Positions 36,551-49,600 of a stretch of 64,000 bases of DNA are shown piece by piece; position 1 is the stretch's first letter; the number at the start of each line of letters is the position of its first letter. The stretch lies in assembly GCF_008831285.2 (NCBI RefSeq), contig NC_045139.1, positions 14,242,354 to 14,306,353 of the forward strand, given 5' to 3'. The translations under genes and the position numbers were made by a program. Source of the stretch: Nymphaea colorata (taxonomy: Eukaryota; Streptophyta; Magnoliopsida; Nymphaeales; Nymphaeaceae). The notes beneath the pieces were generated by a model. The model saw nothing but the letters and a program-made list of their open reading frames with translations. It was not told where the DNA came from and did not search any database.

Positions 36551-39500
36551 CAACCCCAACGCGCGCGCGAGAGAGAGTGATTCACGGTCAAACTCGTAAT
36601 TAAGGACAACGAAACAATTGGGTGCGAGAAGGAGGGAGCGGGAAGGGCTTGCAGAGAGAAGAAGAGAAAAAGGAAGAAGGCCCCTCTTCTCCTGCCTGGC
36701 CCCGGCTTCGGGGTCTCAGTTGGGAACCTATCTAACACTGACAACCGAGGGACGCTATTTTGAAACCAAAAGCCATTTGATATTCATCTTTTTTAAAGTT
36801 TACTACTCTACGATTAAAAACTGTTACTTCAATATACTATTTGCTTGTCACGTTCTATCACGGCACCCACATGATCACTGCGTCTTCTGATGCTTCATCA
36901 TTTATTTGTTTGTATGTTTTATGAAACCCGGATTTCTGAAATTGGTTAGAATAACAAAACGGTGGTGGTTTTGATTCCAATTGCCATATAAAAGGTTTTT
37001 TAGATATTTGCAGTTAAGGGACTTTACGATATTTATCAATAGTTGTGCTTCTACTACATACCACAAAATGAAATTATTGTTAAATAATTCAATGTTTTGT
37101 TTGTGTCCTCTATCATAAGGTTAGGCTAAATAATCCAACGAGCGATTACCTCTCATCATACCACTGGGGCCAAAAACTAAGGAGGGAGAAAAAAAGGCTA
37201 AAATGTTTATAAGATGGAAAGTTTGTGGGCAGCTCATTTTCGCCTTCTCAAGGCATTACATTACCCCCTTTTTTGGGGCTTAAATGACCTTGGTGATTGT
37301 AGCGCTTATTTTCTGTGATCTGAAAAACATTAGCATTTTCTTGTTTAAATGACATTGGATATTGCAGCATATGCATTTTTTCAAATTTAAAGCCGAGCTG
37401 TGCTCCTTGACTTAACACCGTGTTTGGATGGAGGGAAAAAAAGAGAAGGGAATGGATGGAAAAGATAAGGAAAGAGAAGAAATGAAAAGAAAGGAACTTC
37501 CATTCCTTTCCCTTCTAACCTCTTTATTCTCACAGAAATTGAAATTACATTAAAAAAATCTTTTTATTTCCTTTTATTTTATTTTTATTTGCATCCAAAC
37601 ATAATTATTAGCTCTTGTTGACTTTCCCGCCTTATTAATTACTCATCCAAACACAGGGAAGACCTTTCCCTCCATCTCCATCCATTCAAAATGACTGTAT
37701 AAGGGTTGTGCATTATCTGGTTAGGGATCAGATTTAGAGTCATGACTCAAGACCGGCTTATCATGGCTTGAACCGAGCTCCACTAATGAAATTGAAACAC
37801 CAAACTGCTTTAGAGATCCAATAATGGCCAATCTGAACAAATGGCTCAGATCTGTTGTTTGACTTCAACCTAAAGATATAAGATGTTTTCTCCGTTGGTA
37901 TGATTCCCTGTTTGGTGAAGACCCTCCACTCTCAACACGAAAACAAGATTTTGATGAGCAAATTTAAGGTGGGCCTGACACCAAATTGTACCAGTAAATC
38001 TTAGGCGTGTGGCATTCAATCACTCATTGGTGATTTCTTTGTGTTTTTTTAATTTTCTGAAAAAAAAAAGTTTCAGATGTTATACATGAAGCAGGAATAA
38101 AGAGGAAAAACACATGAAAAAATATTTGATGGACGATAAGCAGATTCTAAAATGTCAGTTTTCCACTGGAGTTTGACAACCAGGAGACTTGGAGCAATGA
38201 TGCTTACATCCCCCCATTATCTTCTGCCTAGTTGCTAGGCGTGCAGTTACTTCAACAAAAACAGGGCATCTAACCCCCTGCAGGTTTGGCTAGAGCGACG
38301 TTGTAAAAAAAAAAAAAAAAACCGATGGGATCCAAAGTAGCTTCTCTCAACATCCTACTTTACCGGCAATCGTATGGCGCTTGGTTGAGATTATCTCACC
38401 AGGCAGTGATATTTTATTTTGTAACATCACATAAATAAACGACAAACAGTACTTGGCGGCTACACAGTGCGAACTAGTGTACAAAACTGAAAAAAGGACC
38501 TACTTGTGAGAAAAAGATTTAGTTCCGCTGGATCGCTTATCAGCACGTTGGTGTTCTTGGCGATGGATCTGCAAAGCATCAAATGTTCAACTGAGAGATG
38601 AAGAAAGATGGAGTTTCAGGTTATTTTAGCCTTTAGATCCAGATCCTGAGTTAAAATTATTTCAGATCTTTACTCATCCAGATGAAATCCTTTCGCTTGT
38701 GACAACCGGAAACGGCTGGTTTTCCAACCACTGTAGCCATATCTACGGTCTAGGAAAAAATTGGAGTCGGATTCTGCAAATCCCACATCAAACACGTCCC
38801 CCTTGGACTGACCAATTTCTTGTCAGAAAACCGTTCGACCCATACCTTCAGACCATCAAACGCAAATAATCAGAACTCCCGCCTTTATCTCTTTGTTTGG
38901 ACAACGTACATGAGTTTGAATGTCTCAATGAAGATCACAACATGCAGAACCTGATCCACACTCCTCCATTGTATACGTGAATCAAATTTAAAATGCAATC
39001 ACTACAAACATTATATATGGATTCCACCTCCCTCACAACACAGGAAACAAATGCCCCAGAACCGACATAGAAAAATGAGGTACTTTTCCTGAAGGAACGA
39101 AGTAAACCAAAAGGCCTAAGTTGCTCAATAAATAGAACGGATCTTCTCTGTGTGGGAAATTTTCATCTAAGTCATGAAACTTGAATACATACAGCAAGAA
39201 ACATTATTATCTATTATGAGCAAATTCACCTACAGGTGCTTCTAAAAATATTATAAAGGATATCGATGTTTCAGGTACGCAGATGCTGCCAAACCCACAT
39301 AATAGGTCCATCTTAAAAACTGATTCATATTCCAAGTCCTGCTTCAGCTTGGCACTTGCAACATACAAAGACACTCTTTCACGTCTGAAATTTTATGAAT
39401 CTCGAGATGTACTGACACCAAATAGGGGAAAAAGAAAAAGTCAGTACATCAATGGCAAGAAACTATTAGATCTAAATCTTGCATATAAGTAAATTGCATC

Positions 39501-40620
39501 TAATAAAGCATATAAGAAGAAGGGTTCACTACTTTATACGATGGCATCAAAAACATGAAAAAACCAGCTAGTAAATGTGGACAAGGGCCATGTACGGGTA
39601 GAACTAGAACACAAGTGGGACAGCAGTATAGAATTAATTCACTTTTAGAGATAAGAGCCATCATATTAATGCCCATGGCAGGTGGTTGGCCATAATCAGC
39701 TCTCTGTCGCAGGCGCATGGCTCTGCTGGATGACGTACGAAACGATCCAATGCTGCAGATACTGAAAACTCTAGGGTAATGCTAATGAATCTGGAATTAT
39801 GTATTGAAAGCCAATCCTCTACCTTTAACAGGCAAGCAAGAAATAACTTCATGAAAATATGGATGGGACTCAAATCATACTATAAGCTCCCAGATAAGCA
39901 TCTTCTAATTAGGAATAACACTTCTAAGTGATAAGGAGCCCAACCACTTCATTTTTGTTTATATAGACATGTACTTCATGCAAGTACGTACACAAATAAA
40001 ATTACTGACCAAAGATGGACACGAGGACAGGAACTTAACCGATGTAGCTGCTTAGGACATTTCAAACACATGATACTGTCACAGGTAAAAGTAAATAGTC
40101 TGGCACAGAATTCAAACTCTTCATGCTTAAGAGATTTTACTGAAAAACATTCTGAAAAAGTTATTTTCTCCAGAACGACAAACAAGGCACAAGATTCACG
40201 TCATAATCTAGGTCTTTTCCCAATAAAAAATCATCCATATCAGACTTCTATCGAGAATGAGAACTTTTATGCTGTCTCATGATGATGTTTGCTCCAGCAC
40301 CAATTAGAATAAGGGTCCTGCCCCATTCCCACTTTCAGAGACAATGCAAACTCACTGCTTAATTAGCTTTGCAAATGAAGGAACAGAAAACCTCCTTGAT
40401 GCATTCTTGTCAAAGGAGGTTCCAACACAATCAAACCAAAGAACAAGTGCACCATGAAATAGAAGGAAAACCAAGCCAACAGAAATTTAAAATCTGTCCA
40501 GAGGACAAAAGATTGAAAAAGCTTAAGCTTACTTGATGATTCAAAGTGTCTTTCGTGTACAATCTTCCACGAAATTCTGCTTAAGCATTGCCAGTCATAA
40601 TAAGGAGTGTAGCCTTCCTG
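36551..40620. other. Intergenic region between PUS7 3' end and EMC2 5' end
   Basis: About 4 kb between two minus-strand genes. It should hold the EMC2 promoter (its leader begins with CG/GA repeats at 36559-36574) and the PUS7 3' UTR. A MITE lies at 37418-37656. At about 38600-38810 a worn segment ends in ACATCAAACACGTCCCCC, the reversed terminus of the TTTGAT-type MITEs. An A-run sits at 38307-38324. No frame looks like a gene. Confidence 0.5.
37418..37656. mobile_element. MITE with GTGTTTGGATG ends
   Basis: About 239 bp. The left end CCGTGTTTGGATG and the reversed right end CTGTGTTTGGATG match at 12 of 13 positions. The interior is a purine-rich left half (GGAAAAGATAAGGAAAGAG) and a T-rich right half. 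The CATCCAAACAC terminus is a common plant hAT-type MITE end. No clear target-site duplication is seen. Confidence 0.6.
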
Positions 40621-43600
40621 TTATTCATTCAACGTTTTATGAAAAGCAACCTAAAACCACATAAACGGTCAGACAGCAACCATAATATATGCCATATAAG
40701 CAACATATGAAAACAGTGAACACATACCGACGTAGATATTTTCAGCAACTCCCTTATGGCCATTGTTGCATAGCACGATGAAGGTAAAGTGAAAGATAAC
40801 TTGAGACCTGTAGAGTCAACCTGTTCTCCCACTACTTTGTTCTCTTGTTTAGCATCATTTTCTCTGTCCATATTTACTACCTCACTTCCCTCAATCTCCT
40901 TCTCCTTCAATGGTGAAGTCTCAGTCTTTTCTACACTCATACAAGTCACATGTGTATCTCCATTTGCAGTTGTTTTACCAATTATATCCAGATCAGTCTC
41001 AGATAGTGATATATTTGGATCAGTATACTTGACAATTTCCCTGTAGTCATGATTAAGATTGTAAAATGATGAAATTTCTGTTAGAACCTGCCAAATTTCC
41101 CGACATTATCATTCACAGATCAATATCTACAATTGGTCACCAGGCGATGCAGCAACTAATTTTGGATAAATAATTTATCCAAATAAACAAGAACGTGAAA
41201 TAAATTCCTGATTAGCCAGGTTCTGATGCCCTAGTGAAATGTAGCTGAACAACCAAGTCCCCTGTTCACTTCAAAATACAATGATAAAAGATGGCAACTT
41301 GGACATTCTAACTTACCATTGGTAATCAACAGGCCTCTGGAAAATTCGCCTATAGCCTCCTGTCAAGCTGGTTATGGAAAATTCCCTGGAAGGAGCAAAA
41401 GAATAGTATTGTTTTTCCAAGGATTCTCTTTTTCCTTTTTAGCATCCAAGGAAAATAGAAAAAAGGAAGAGAGACAAGTATAACTCACTTAACATTGTGT
41501 GAACCTTCAGTTAAGCTTATGCCATCCTGTATTGAACATATAAAGAATAAATGAGACAGAAAAAAAAAAACTATCGAGGGGTGTCCACCGTCCACTGCTC
41601 CTATAATAATGGATTGCCTGCGGTGACAATAAAATTCTTTGTACAACCCATATTTTTCTTTTTAGCCATCAATTTGAACAATCTACATGCTCGCTTCTAT
41701 GGATGCTATAAGCAAATAAAAAAAAAGAATCAGACTTTAAAGTCTTTGCAGGTCCAGGACAGTAAAAAGGGAGCCAGGAACATGGGTGCCTTGACAGCTG
41801 CACAAACTGCAGTAGGAAATTCAACAAAGGTGGAATTTTACAGACCCTGAGTGATTTAGGATGAGAAACAAATTTGTACCTTTTCTGCTAAATCATGATA
41901 AACACTTGCAATGTCATTCATTGGATAAATTACCCTGGAACTGCCAAGTAAATAAACATAAGCAGCGTCATACAGTCATAGCCTTGAAATGCTGGAAGGA
42001 TGAGAATGCAGTTGAAGCCTGTTCAATCTCTAGTAGTCTGGTGTGCAAATTCTTACCCAGGCAAAGGAAGCACAACATCCTCAAACGAATAATCACCAAA
42101 CTCCAAATCCTTGTCATTTAGAACCTGCCAAAAAAGGGCATATTTGTTGATTATTATCCTTTTTATGCACATGTAGGCATATTGTGCAGATAAAAGTATA
42201 ATAATGAAGGTCCAATAATTTTTTATTTTCCCTTGAAAACTGACTTCATAAAAGTGTGCTTCTCCACAATTTCATCGCCCAATACTCAGAAGTAGAGTTT
42301 AGGTAGCAAAGCCATAAGTTGCATGAAGATAAATTTACATAAAAGCATCCACTTAGATGAAGACCCACATTTAAATAGGATCTACTATCAGCTTCTTGGA
42401 CATGGAAGTAAACTAGGAGGCTAAGGCAGTTGGAATTGAAGTTTAAGGATTAGAAGGTTAACCTCGTCAGTTTTGAATAAGAAAAAGAAGATACAAGAAG
42501 TTGATAATGGTTCAAGTGAGAAAAGGGAAAAAAATCATCTGCATTTTTACCTTCACAGATTCAATTTTATCTGCAAGAACTTCTGTCTGTGAATCATCAT
42601 CAAGACCATTGCATGCATATTCATCATTAGAAAATTCATCTTCATATTCGATCTCAGGAGCATCTATCATTTTCTCTGAGCAATTTTCTCTACTGTACAC
42701 CAGATCTCCAACCACAAGTTTACTAGAGCCTGACACAAGGATTCTGCTTTTAGGAGGGCTACCTCTCTAGACGACTTTATGATTTCAAACAAATTGAATA
42801 TTTCCAATATTTAGATATTTCATTTGTCAACATTGTTTGCCAACATGCAAAAAATAACAAGTATCTGCACACAGTGGAAAAACAAGAAGGCGAACGTCTA
42901 ACCATTAGGTGTGTCATACTAATTACATAAAGACATTAACAGTCATGACAATATTGTAAACTAGAAAGGAAATTTGCCATGCTTCTGCACCCTTAAACTT
43001 GCTGCATGCTTCCACAAGCACCTTTGGTAACTATGAACATAATACTGTAAAGTAGAAAGGAAATTTACCATGCTTCTGCACCCTTAAACTTGCTGCATGG
43101 TTCCACAAGTAACTTTGGTAACTATGAACATACCTACATGTTTGACAAAAAAGTTCGAACGATATCACATAAACAAGTTCAGAAATGCACATAGAAACAT
43201 GAGCGCCATAATTTCAGTGGAATTTTTTATGGCAACAACTGACAGGCCCTGTAGCCTTTGTTTATGCTTTTCTAAGTTAGTTTACTTGGAAAAGATCTTC
43301 AAATGAAATAACCTACTCACTTAAATTTTCCAAACAGATGAAAGGCTATAACAATATCTTCTGTCCATGTTATTCTCATTTTTCCAGTAAAATATATACC
43401 TGTATATATATATATATATATCAGATAGTATGCCAGCCATTTGACTGTCAAACTGATGGACGAAGAAATTGAAGGTAGAGTTAAGGTACATTCTACATGA
43501 TTATTTACATCTCTCTACCACTACATATGTCAAGTTGAACTGCAGCTTACTGAACTGTTTCTCATTTATCAGAAGTTTCATAAAAAAAATGCAGAAATAA

Positions 43601-46600
43601 TAAAAAATTCTGTTAAATTGACTGAGTTCCTACAGCCAACATGGCTTGCAATCAACTACAAACAGAAATATTAGTAGTTACTGTAAGAATTTACTTTACT
43701 ATCAACCATTACCATAAGTAGGGCTAGGTTCCACACATACACATAAATATATACTATGCTGCTAACCCTGACAACAAAAAAGTGCAGTTGTTTTGCTTTA
43801 AATTGAGATTCTCCTTCCATAATCTAAGGAAAAGCTAGTGGTTATTACGACTTGTTCTCTACAGCAGCATCTCTCGCCAATTCTAAACCCTCTAGAAGCC
43901 ACTAAGCATTAAGAGGAACAAGCAAGGCAAACAGGTAACAGTGCATGCTAATGCATGCACCTCTAAGTCATAGTGGGGGAGCCTACGTACCCGTACCGGG
44001 ACTGTTTCAGTTTGGATCAGTTCTGGGTTGGAACCGATCCAAACCACAAAAAAAACATTGTCTTGGTCTGTTTATATATATATTTTTTATGAGATTATAT
44101 GTAGGAACTATGAAAAGAACATTGTCTTAATGATGTGATGATATCAATTTTGATTTTTGGAATTAAAAATATATAATTATCGACGTACCACCATACCAAG
44201 ATTGGCAAAAATGCTGTACCTGTACCTGCTTCCCTGTACCTGTACAAGTACCCGTACCTATGTGCCTATGTGACATAGATGCACCTGCTTTCCTTCACTT
44301 CCCTATTGAAACTGAAGAACACAGACAAAGCAGGAAAAAAAGAAGAAGGCAACGTCTTTTCTCTCGTTAAGAAAGGACATAATGGAAAAAGACAACCAAA
44401 CTAAGGTACTGAGGACATCAGCAAAATATTGAAACTGTCCATAAGAAATTAAGAATTTAGGTCAAGATAATACCATGAAGTAAGCAGCATATCCCTTTTG
44501 CAAGATTTTTTGAAATTTCATAGACTCTAAGTTGAGTATATGCTTCTCCTTTGCATCTTTTGTTCTTTTAACTCAAAATACTTTGATCTTTTCTTTGTAT
44601 CTTGCAAGAAACTGTCCAAAACCTAGCATGTCAAATCTCTTCAATATCTTACACTTTCCAAATTTTAGTACCTCTGAAGTCTCTCTATGAGAAACAACCT
44701 TAAGGTTTTCAATCACCAAAATGAGACCTGCAGGTTGCTGTTTATGGTTTTAGAAAAATAGAGGGCTTACTTGCACTAAACAGAAAAGGTACTTGAAGAA
44801 GAAAGCCCAAAAATAATCTGAAACTAACTTCCAGTTCACCAAAAGCTTAGTTTACCTGCTAATCACCAGTTATGTTTCATTACAGATGACAGCATGATTT
44901 TTTTTTAAGAAAAAATCCTAAGGATCAAAACAATGTTAAGTCTTGCTTCCTGTATATATCATACACATAAACATTCAGACTTCTTGTCAATTAGTACAAT
45001 CAATTGAATAGTTCTAGATTATGTTTCTCTCGCTAGAACAGGAGATAAAAAAGACCATCACATACATCATTCTCATAGTCCTTGGAATGGTCTTTAGTGC
45101 CTGCAGATAGTTCCCAGGGCATTTCTTTAGGCCTTGGAGCTGGATCACAAAAACACACAAAAGTATCAAAAGATATAAGTGAATCAAGTATCACACTTAT
45201 TTAAAAGAGAAACCATGTGCATTTGGTTGATCCTAAGGAAACGTCACCCAAATTATAAGAGAAAAATTGTCAATCATATAAATCTGTTAAATAGTCTCCA
45301 GATACAAATATTATGTGGCTTACAGAAACTGAGGAAGACAAAAGGAAGAAAGTGAGATAGTTCATCAGATACATAATCACGAGGAAACAACCAATGCTTT
45401 TTAGACTAATCATTATGCACTGGTCAAACATTATGATATACTGGAGCGTTTTGTTCAGTTGTGAAAAAAAAAGCAACATATAAAATTGGGGGATTACTGC
45501 TTCCTGAATGTTTCACAAGTAGATTATTTTTACATAAAAGATCATCCAAAACAGCTAGTTGTTTCCCATTATAGGATACTGGCAATAAAAAACTCTGTTT
45601 CATGTAACAAAATATTCTAGTCATCCCAGCAACTTAGACCGTTATTAACAAGTCAACTATTAAACAGAAACTATAAACCCTATGAATAATGTCAGATTGA
45701 TCATTTTTGTGTCTTTTGCTTAGCCACTTGATAGAAATTCAGCCAAAACTGAAAAGCCAAATTCCTTCCCTGACACAGGCATGAGCGTGTACGGATGGTA
45801 AATTCAGGAACATTTCTACCACCTGAACTTTGGCAGGCTAGGACTTCTATAACCATTCCTAGGTTCTCCATTACTAGAAATGGGGTGGCATGTGTGCTGC
45901 TCAGAGGTAAGATCAGCTAGCCTACAATCTTTTTCTTCATCCAAATCTTGCATAATTGGCTTTCAAATGTCATATCAATATCATGTATCAAGTTCCATCA
46001 CATCGAGGCTGCATCACGTGGTATGTTGCAAGTTGCAACCCAAGGATGTTGCTAGGCATGACCACAAATTGAAGAACTGTCACATTCATTTCATCAAACA
46101 ACAGATGAAGAGTGATATATGGCAAGAATAGACAACAGAAAAACTTCAAGAGATAACAAGTGCGATAGAGAGTCAGGTGAAATAGGAAGACCTTGAGCAA
46201 TAATTAAGTAAGCATTTGGTAAGATATTCCAGTGATTCAACATAAAGGATATGAAAAAACCAGAAAGCAACATATTAGAATATGGTAAGCTAAGCAATCA
46301 AAAGGAAAACTAAAAATTGAACATCAACATTAATAATAAAGCAATTGCACCATTTCAATCAAGAAAGAACCAAAGAACATATATACAGACAAGAAACAAG
46401 AAGAACCTACACAAATTGATAGTAAAGAGAAACTTACAATTGCTCTTTCTGCAACCATATGACGTGGCAAGCGCCTTAATGTGCCCTCCACATCACCACT
46501 GGTTTTGTAGTATTCACGAGCCTCCTTAACCACAGCACGCTGTTTGCTAATAATTAAGTTTTCAACAATGACAATTCACTAGTCCAATAATGCACTAGGA

Positions 46601-49600
46601 TTGCAATCACTTGTGAATTTTTACAATCTTTTATAATCACAAGTACGGTCTAGAACATGCTAACAAATCCAAAATGTATTTGAGGATATCCCCATCCCTT
46701 GGATCAAGAATCAAGTCTACGGCAGCTTTCCACTCTCCACGAAGCAATGATGCTCCAATTAGATGAGTTGGTACTGAACCACTACCAAAACGCTGAAATT
46801 TGTTTATAATTGAAACTACATCAGTCCTCATTTAGAACAACATATCAGATAACAAAAGATGGTTTTGAATATATAACCTTAACAAGTAAAACCAGCACAC
46901 AGATTTTAAAGAAAACTGAGATACCTGCAACCCAAAATAGTTGATAAAGCCACTTCTTCCAAGGCCATCAGCAGCTGCTTTTATAACTTCTAGAGAGTCT
47001 GATTCAACTCCTCTGGGACATATTAAGGAGAATGCAACAATTACGACACAAACAAAAGTAGTGCACTTCGAATAAAAATGGATGCAGCATGGTTCAAAAA
47101 AGTTTACCTCAATGTGATAATAAAGCGGTTACCTGAAAGTTGCCCAAGAACAAGTGGTTCTTCCACATACCTGAATATAACAATTAAAAATGTCAAAAAA
47201 GAAAAAAAATACAAATATTCAATTGAAAAGACAAATAATATGGACTATGTCACTATAGGGATGGAAGCACCATAAAATGCGTAGCTCACCGGAAATCTCC
47301 TACTTTTATCCCAATTAATCGATCATTGAGGGAAGCCAATCTCTTCGCACGTTGTTTGAAGAGGGTAACCTATCAATAGATACCATCATACATCAAAACT
47401 AAGAAGTCGCCACGTAAGATTATTCATCAAAGTTACTCCTCCTTCCATATCAATAGCATGGTTTTCTCTCCATTGTTTCCAAGTGCCTTCATAAGCATCA
47501 ACTAGGGGCAATTTACTCACCTTTTGAGTTGTTATAGCACGCTTATCTTTTGTTCCAGCAAAACCAAATGATCTTTGCTGCAGAGAAACAAAAGGAACAT
47601 CAAATATCACGTGTCATTTCCATTCTCTTGAAACTGTATATAGCTTGACATAATAAAACTTTCATTAAAAAATAATAGAGAATAACAATAAAAATTCAGG
47701 CCACAGGACCTGTACATGTAGAAAAGGCCATTAAAAACAAAAAGCCAGCAGATACTGCAATAATCTTATGCCGCCTGAATATAAAATGGCATTAGAAAAA
47801 AAGAGAACAGAAGTATCCATAACCAAAAAATTATCACCACATCAAACATCATATGCTCATCGGTTACCTAATAAAGCCTTATTTGAAAGCTTAAAAGATC
47901 AAGAGAAATAGACAACATAGACAATACAATTTTGTTCAAGTTGCCCAAGGTATGAGATACTGTAAATCTAATCCCATCCAAAGCAAATAGGCTCCACTTC
48001 TCCTAGTTAAGACCTAACACAATTGCATTAAAAGCCCCTTACTATTACATCGCCATACAGGTCAGCATCCCATGCCAAAATATCTGTATTTTGGCTGTAT
48101 ACCAGTAAGCACTTAGGCAAAAGAAGGACCAACGGAAAGGATCATCACAACTCGAGCATCCTAATATGCATCTGATTTAATGCAGTCCAAATAGCAGGAA
48201 TATTTTCCTCCATGTACAGGAAAAGGTATTTCTATGTCTTTAACACTTGGTAATGCATGTCCCCTCTTAATTTCACTAGAATGACAAGCAAATCAAAAAG
48301 AGCTTTAATCAAGAGTACTGAACCAACTCTGAGCCATGTCAGCATTGCTTAATAGGTCAAAAGAAAATTTCACTTAGCCAGATTTTGCACTGAAATGTGC
48401 AGTCGTGCAGGATGCCCCAATCTTTTTTCCTTGTTTTTTTTTTTCCATAATCACATCAAGCAGTCCTACGTTACTTGGAACTGAAGACATTATAATATTA
48501 TATTACCTTCCCAGAATGAAATAAAGCATGCACATTTGCATAGTATGATAGGTAAATCATGCAAGCAACATAGTGTACCTGGACGCCTAGCATTTTCCCT
48601 ATCACTGAAAGTGCCTCCTGAGTGCTCTTGTTCTCCTTGTAAAGATGGAAGCTAAAGGGCAAGGAAAATAATAACAAAGCACATATTAGGATAAATTATT
48701 ATCTTGCAGGAATAACACATGCATAACCTATATACACACTTTTTGAATATGAAATCACCATAAACAGCTCAGTCAAAATAGATATTATCAGTCTAAACAT
48801 ATGTTACACATTCTTTCATTTGCACAGCCAATGTCAATATTTAGTGTTCAACACAGTTTTCAATAAAGCAACTAATAAAATCAAGAAGACATAGTGTGGA
48901 CGCTCAGAAGAGGAAAATGGTAAAGAAAGCGCCTATTGAGTAGCTTGGTTGCTCTACTCTTCCATCTTCCTGCCATCCATCATATTGAGACAAATGGAAG
49001 GAGGATAGAAGGCAAAGGCAGTTTAGCTGGATAATTAATGTTCGCAACTGTAAATCTGATCCATTTTTCTTACCAAAAAAAGTACAAAAATTAAATAGAT
49101 TTTGTCAGATGAAAAGGTAATGTGCAAAATTAAAACTCATCATTCTATATCAGAATCCATCTACTGATGAGGTAACTCAATTTTGCTGAGATTTTATGCA
49201 TAAAAATGATGTCAAAATGGCTTTAAGTTGCAGAATGAAACAACCCATCGTGTAATCCTGACAACTGACAAGTTTACTACATTTATTTTTACAATAAACA
49301 GTAGAAAAACATTCAAGGCAAATAAATCTGTTGACTACAAAAATCTCAAATGCAGGTCCCGTAGTTTCATAAACAAGCTAAACCCTACAACCACTTGTGA
49401 ACCTGGAGGTCAAACCTACAGATGTTGACAAATGAAAAATGTCTGTTTAAGTTTTAAAGGACATAAAACAGCTTCGGCACAAAGCAGTATTTCAATTAAA
49501 TATCAAAAGATATGTCAGGCATTGTATGCCAAAGGATTCACAAAATTAAAAGGGGAAATACAGTAGTCTAAATTTGAATACAACGAACATTGAAGAGGTA

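Noticed and set aside
36551-36559. Upstream TTG as an EMC2 start
   Set aside because: Non-AUG; the ATG at 36550 gives the family's usual N-terminus and length.
38500-40600. Possible gene in the long spacer 3' of PUS7
   Set aside because: Only short frames without motifs are present; nothing distinguishes them from chance.
46990-47107. U12 branch-like word (TCCTTAAT) before PUS7 exon 9
   Set aside because: The donor of that intron is GTAAAC, not the U12 GTATCC type, so it is best read as an ordinary U2 intron.
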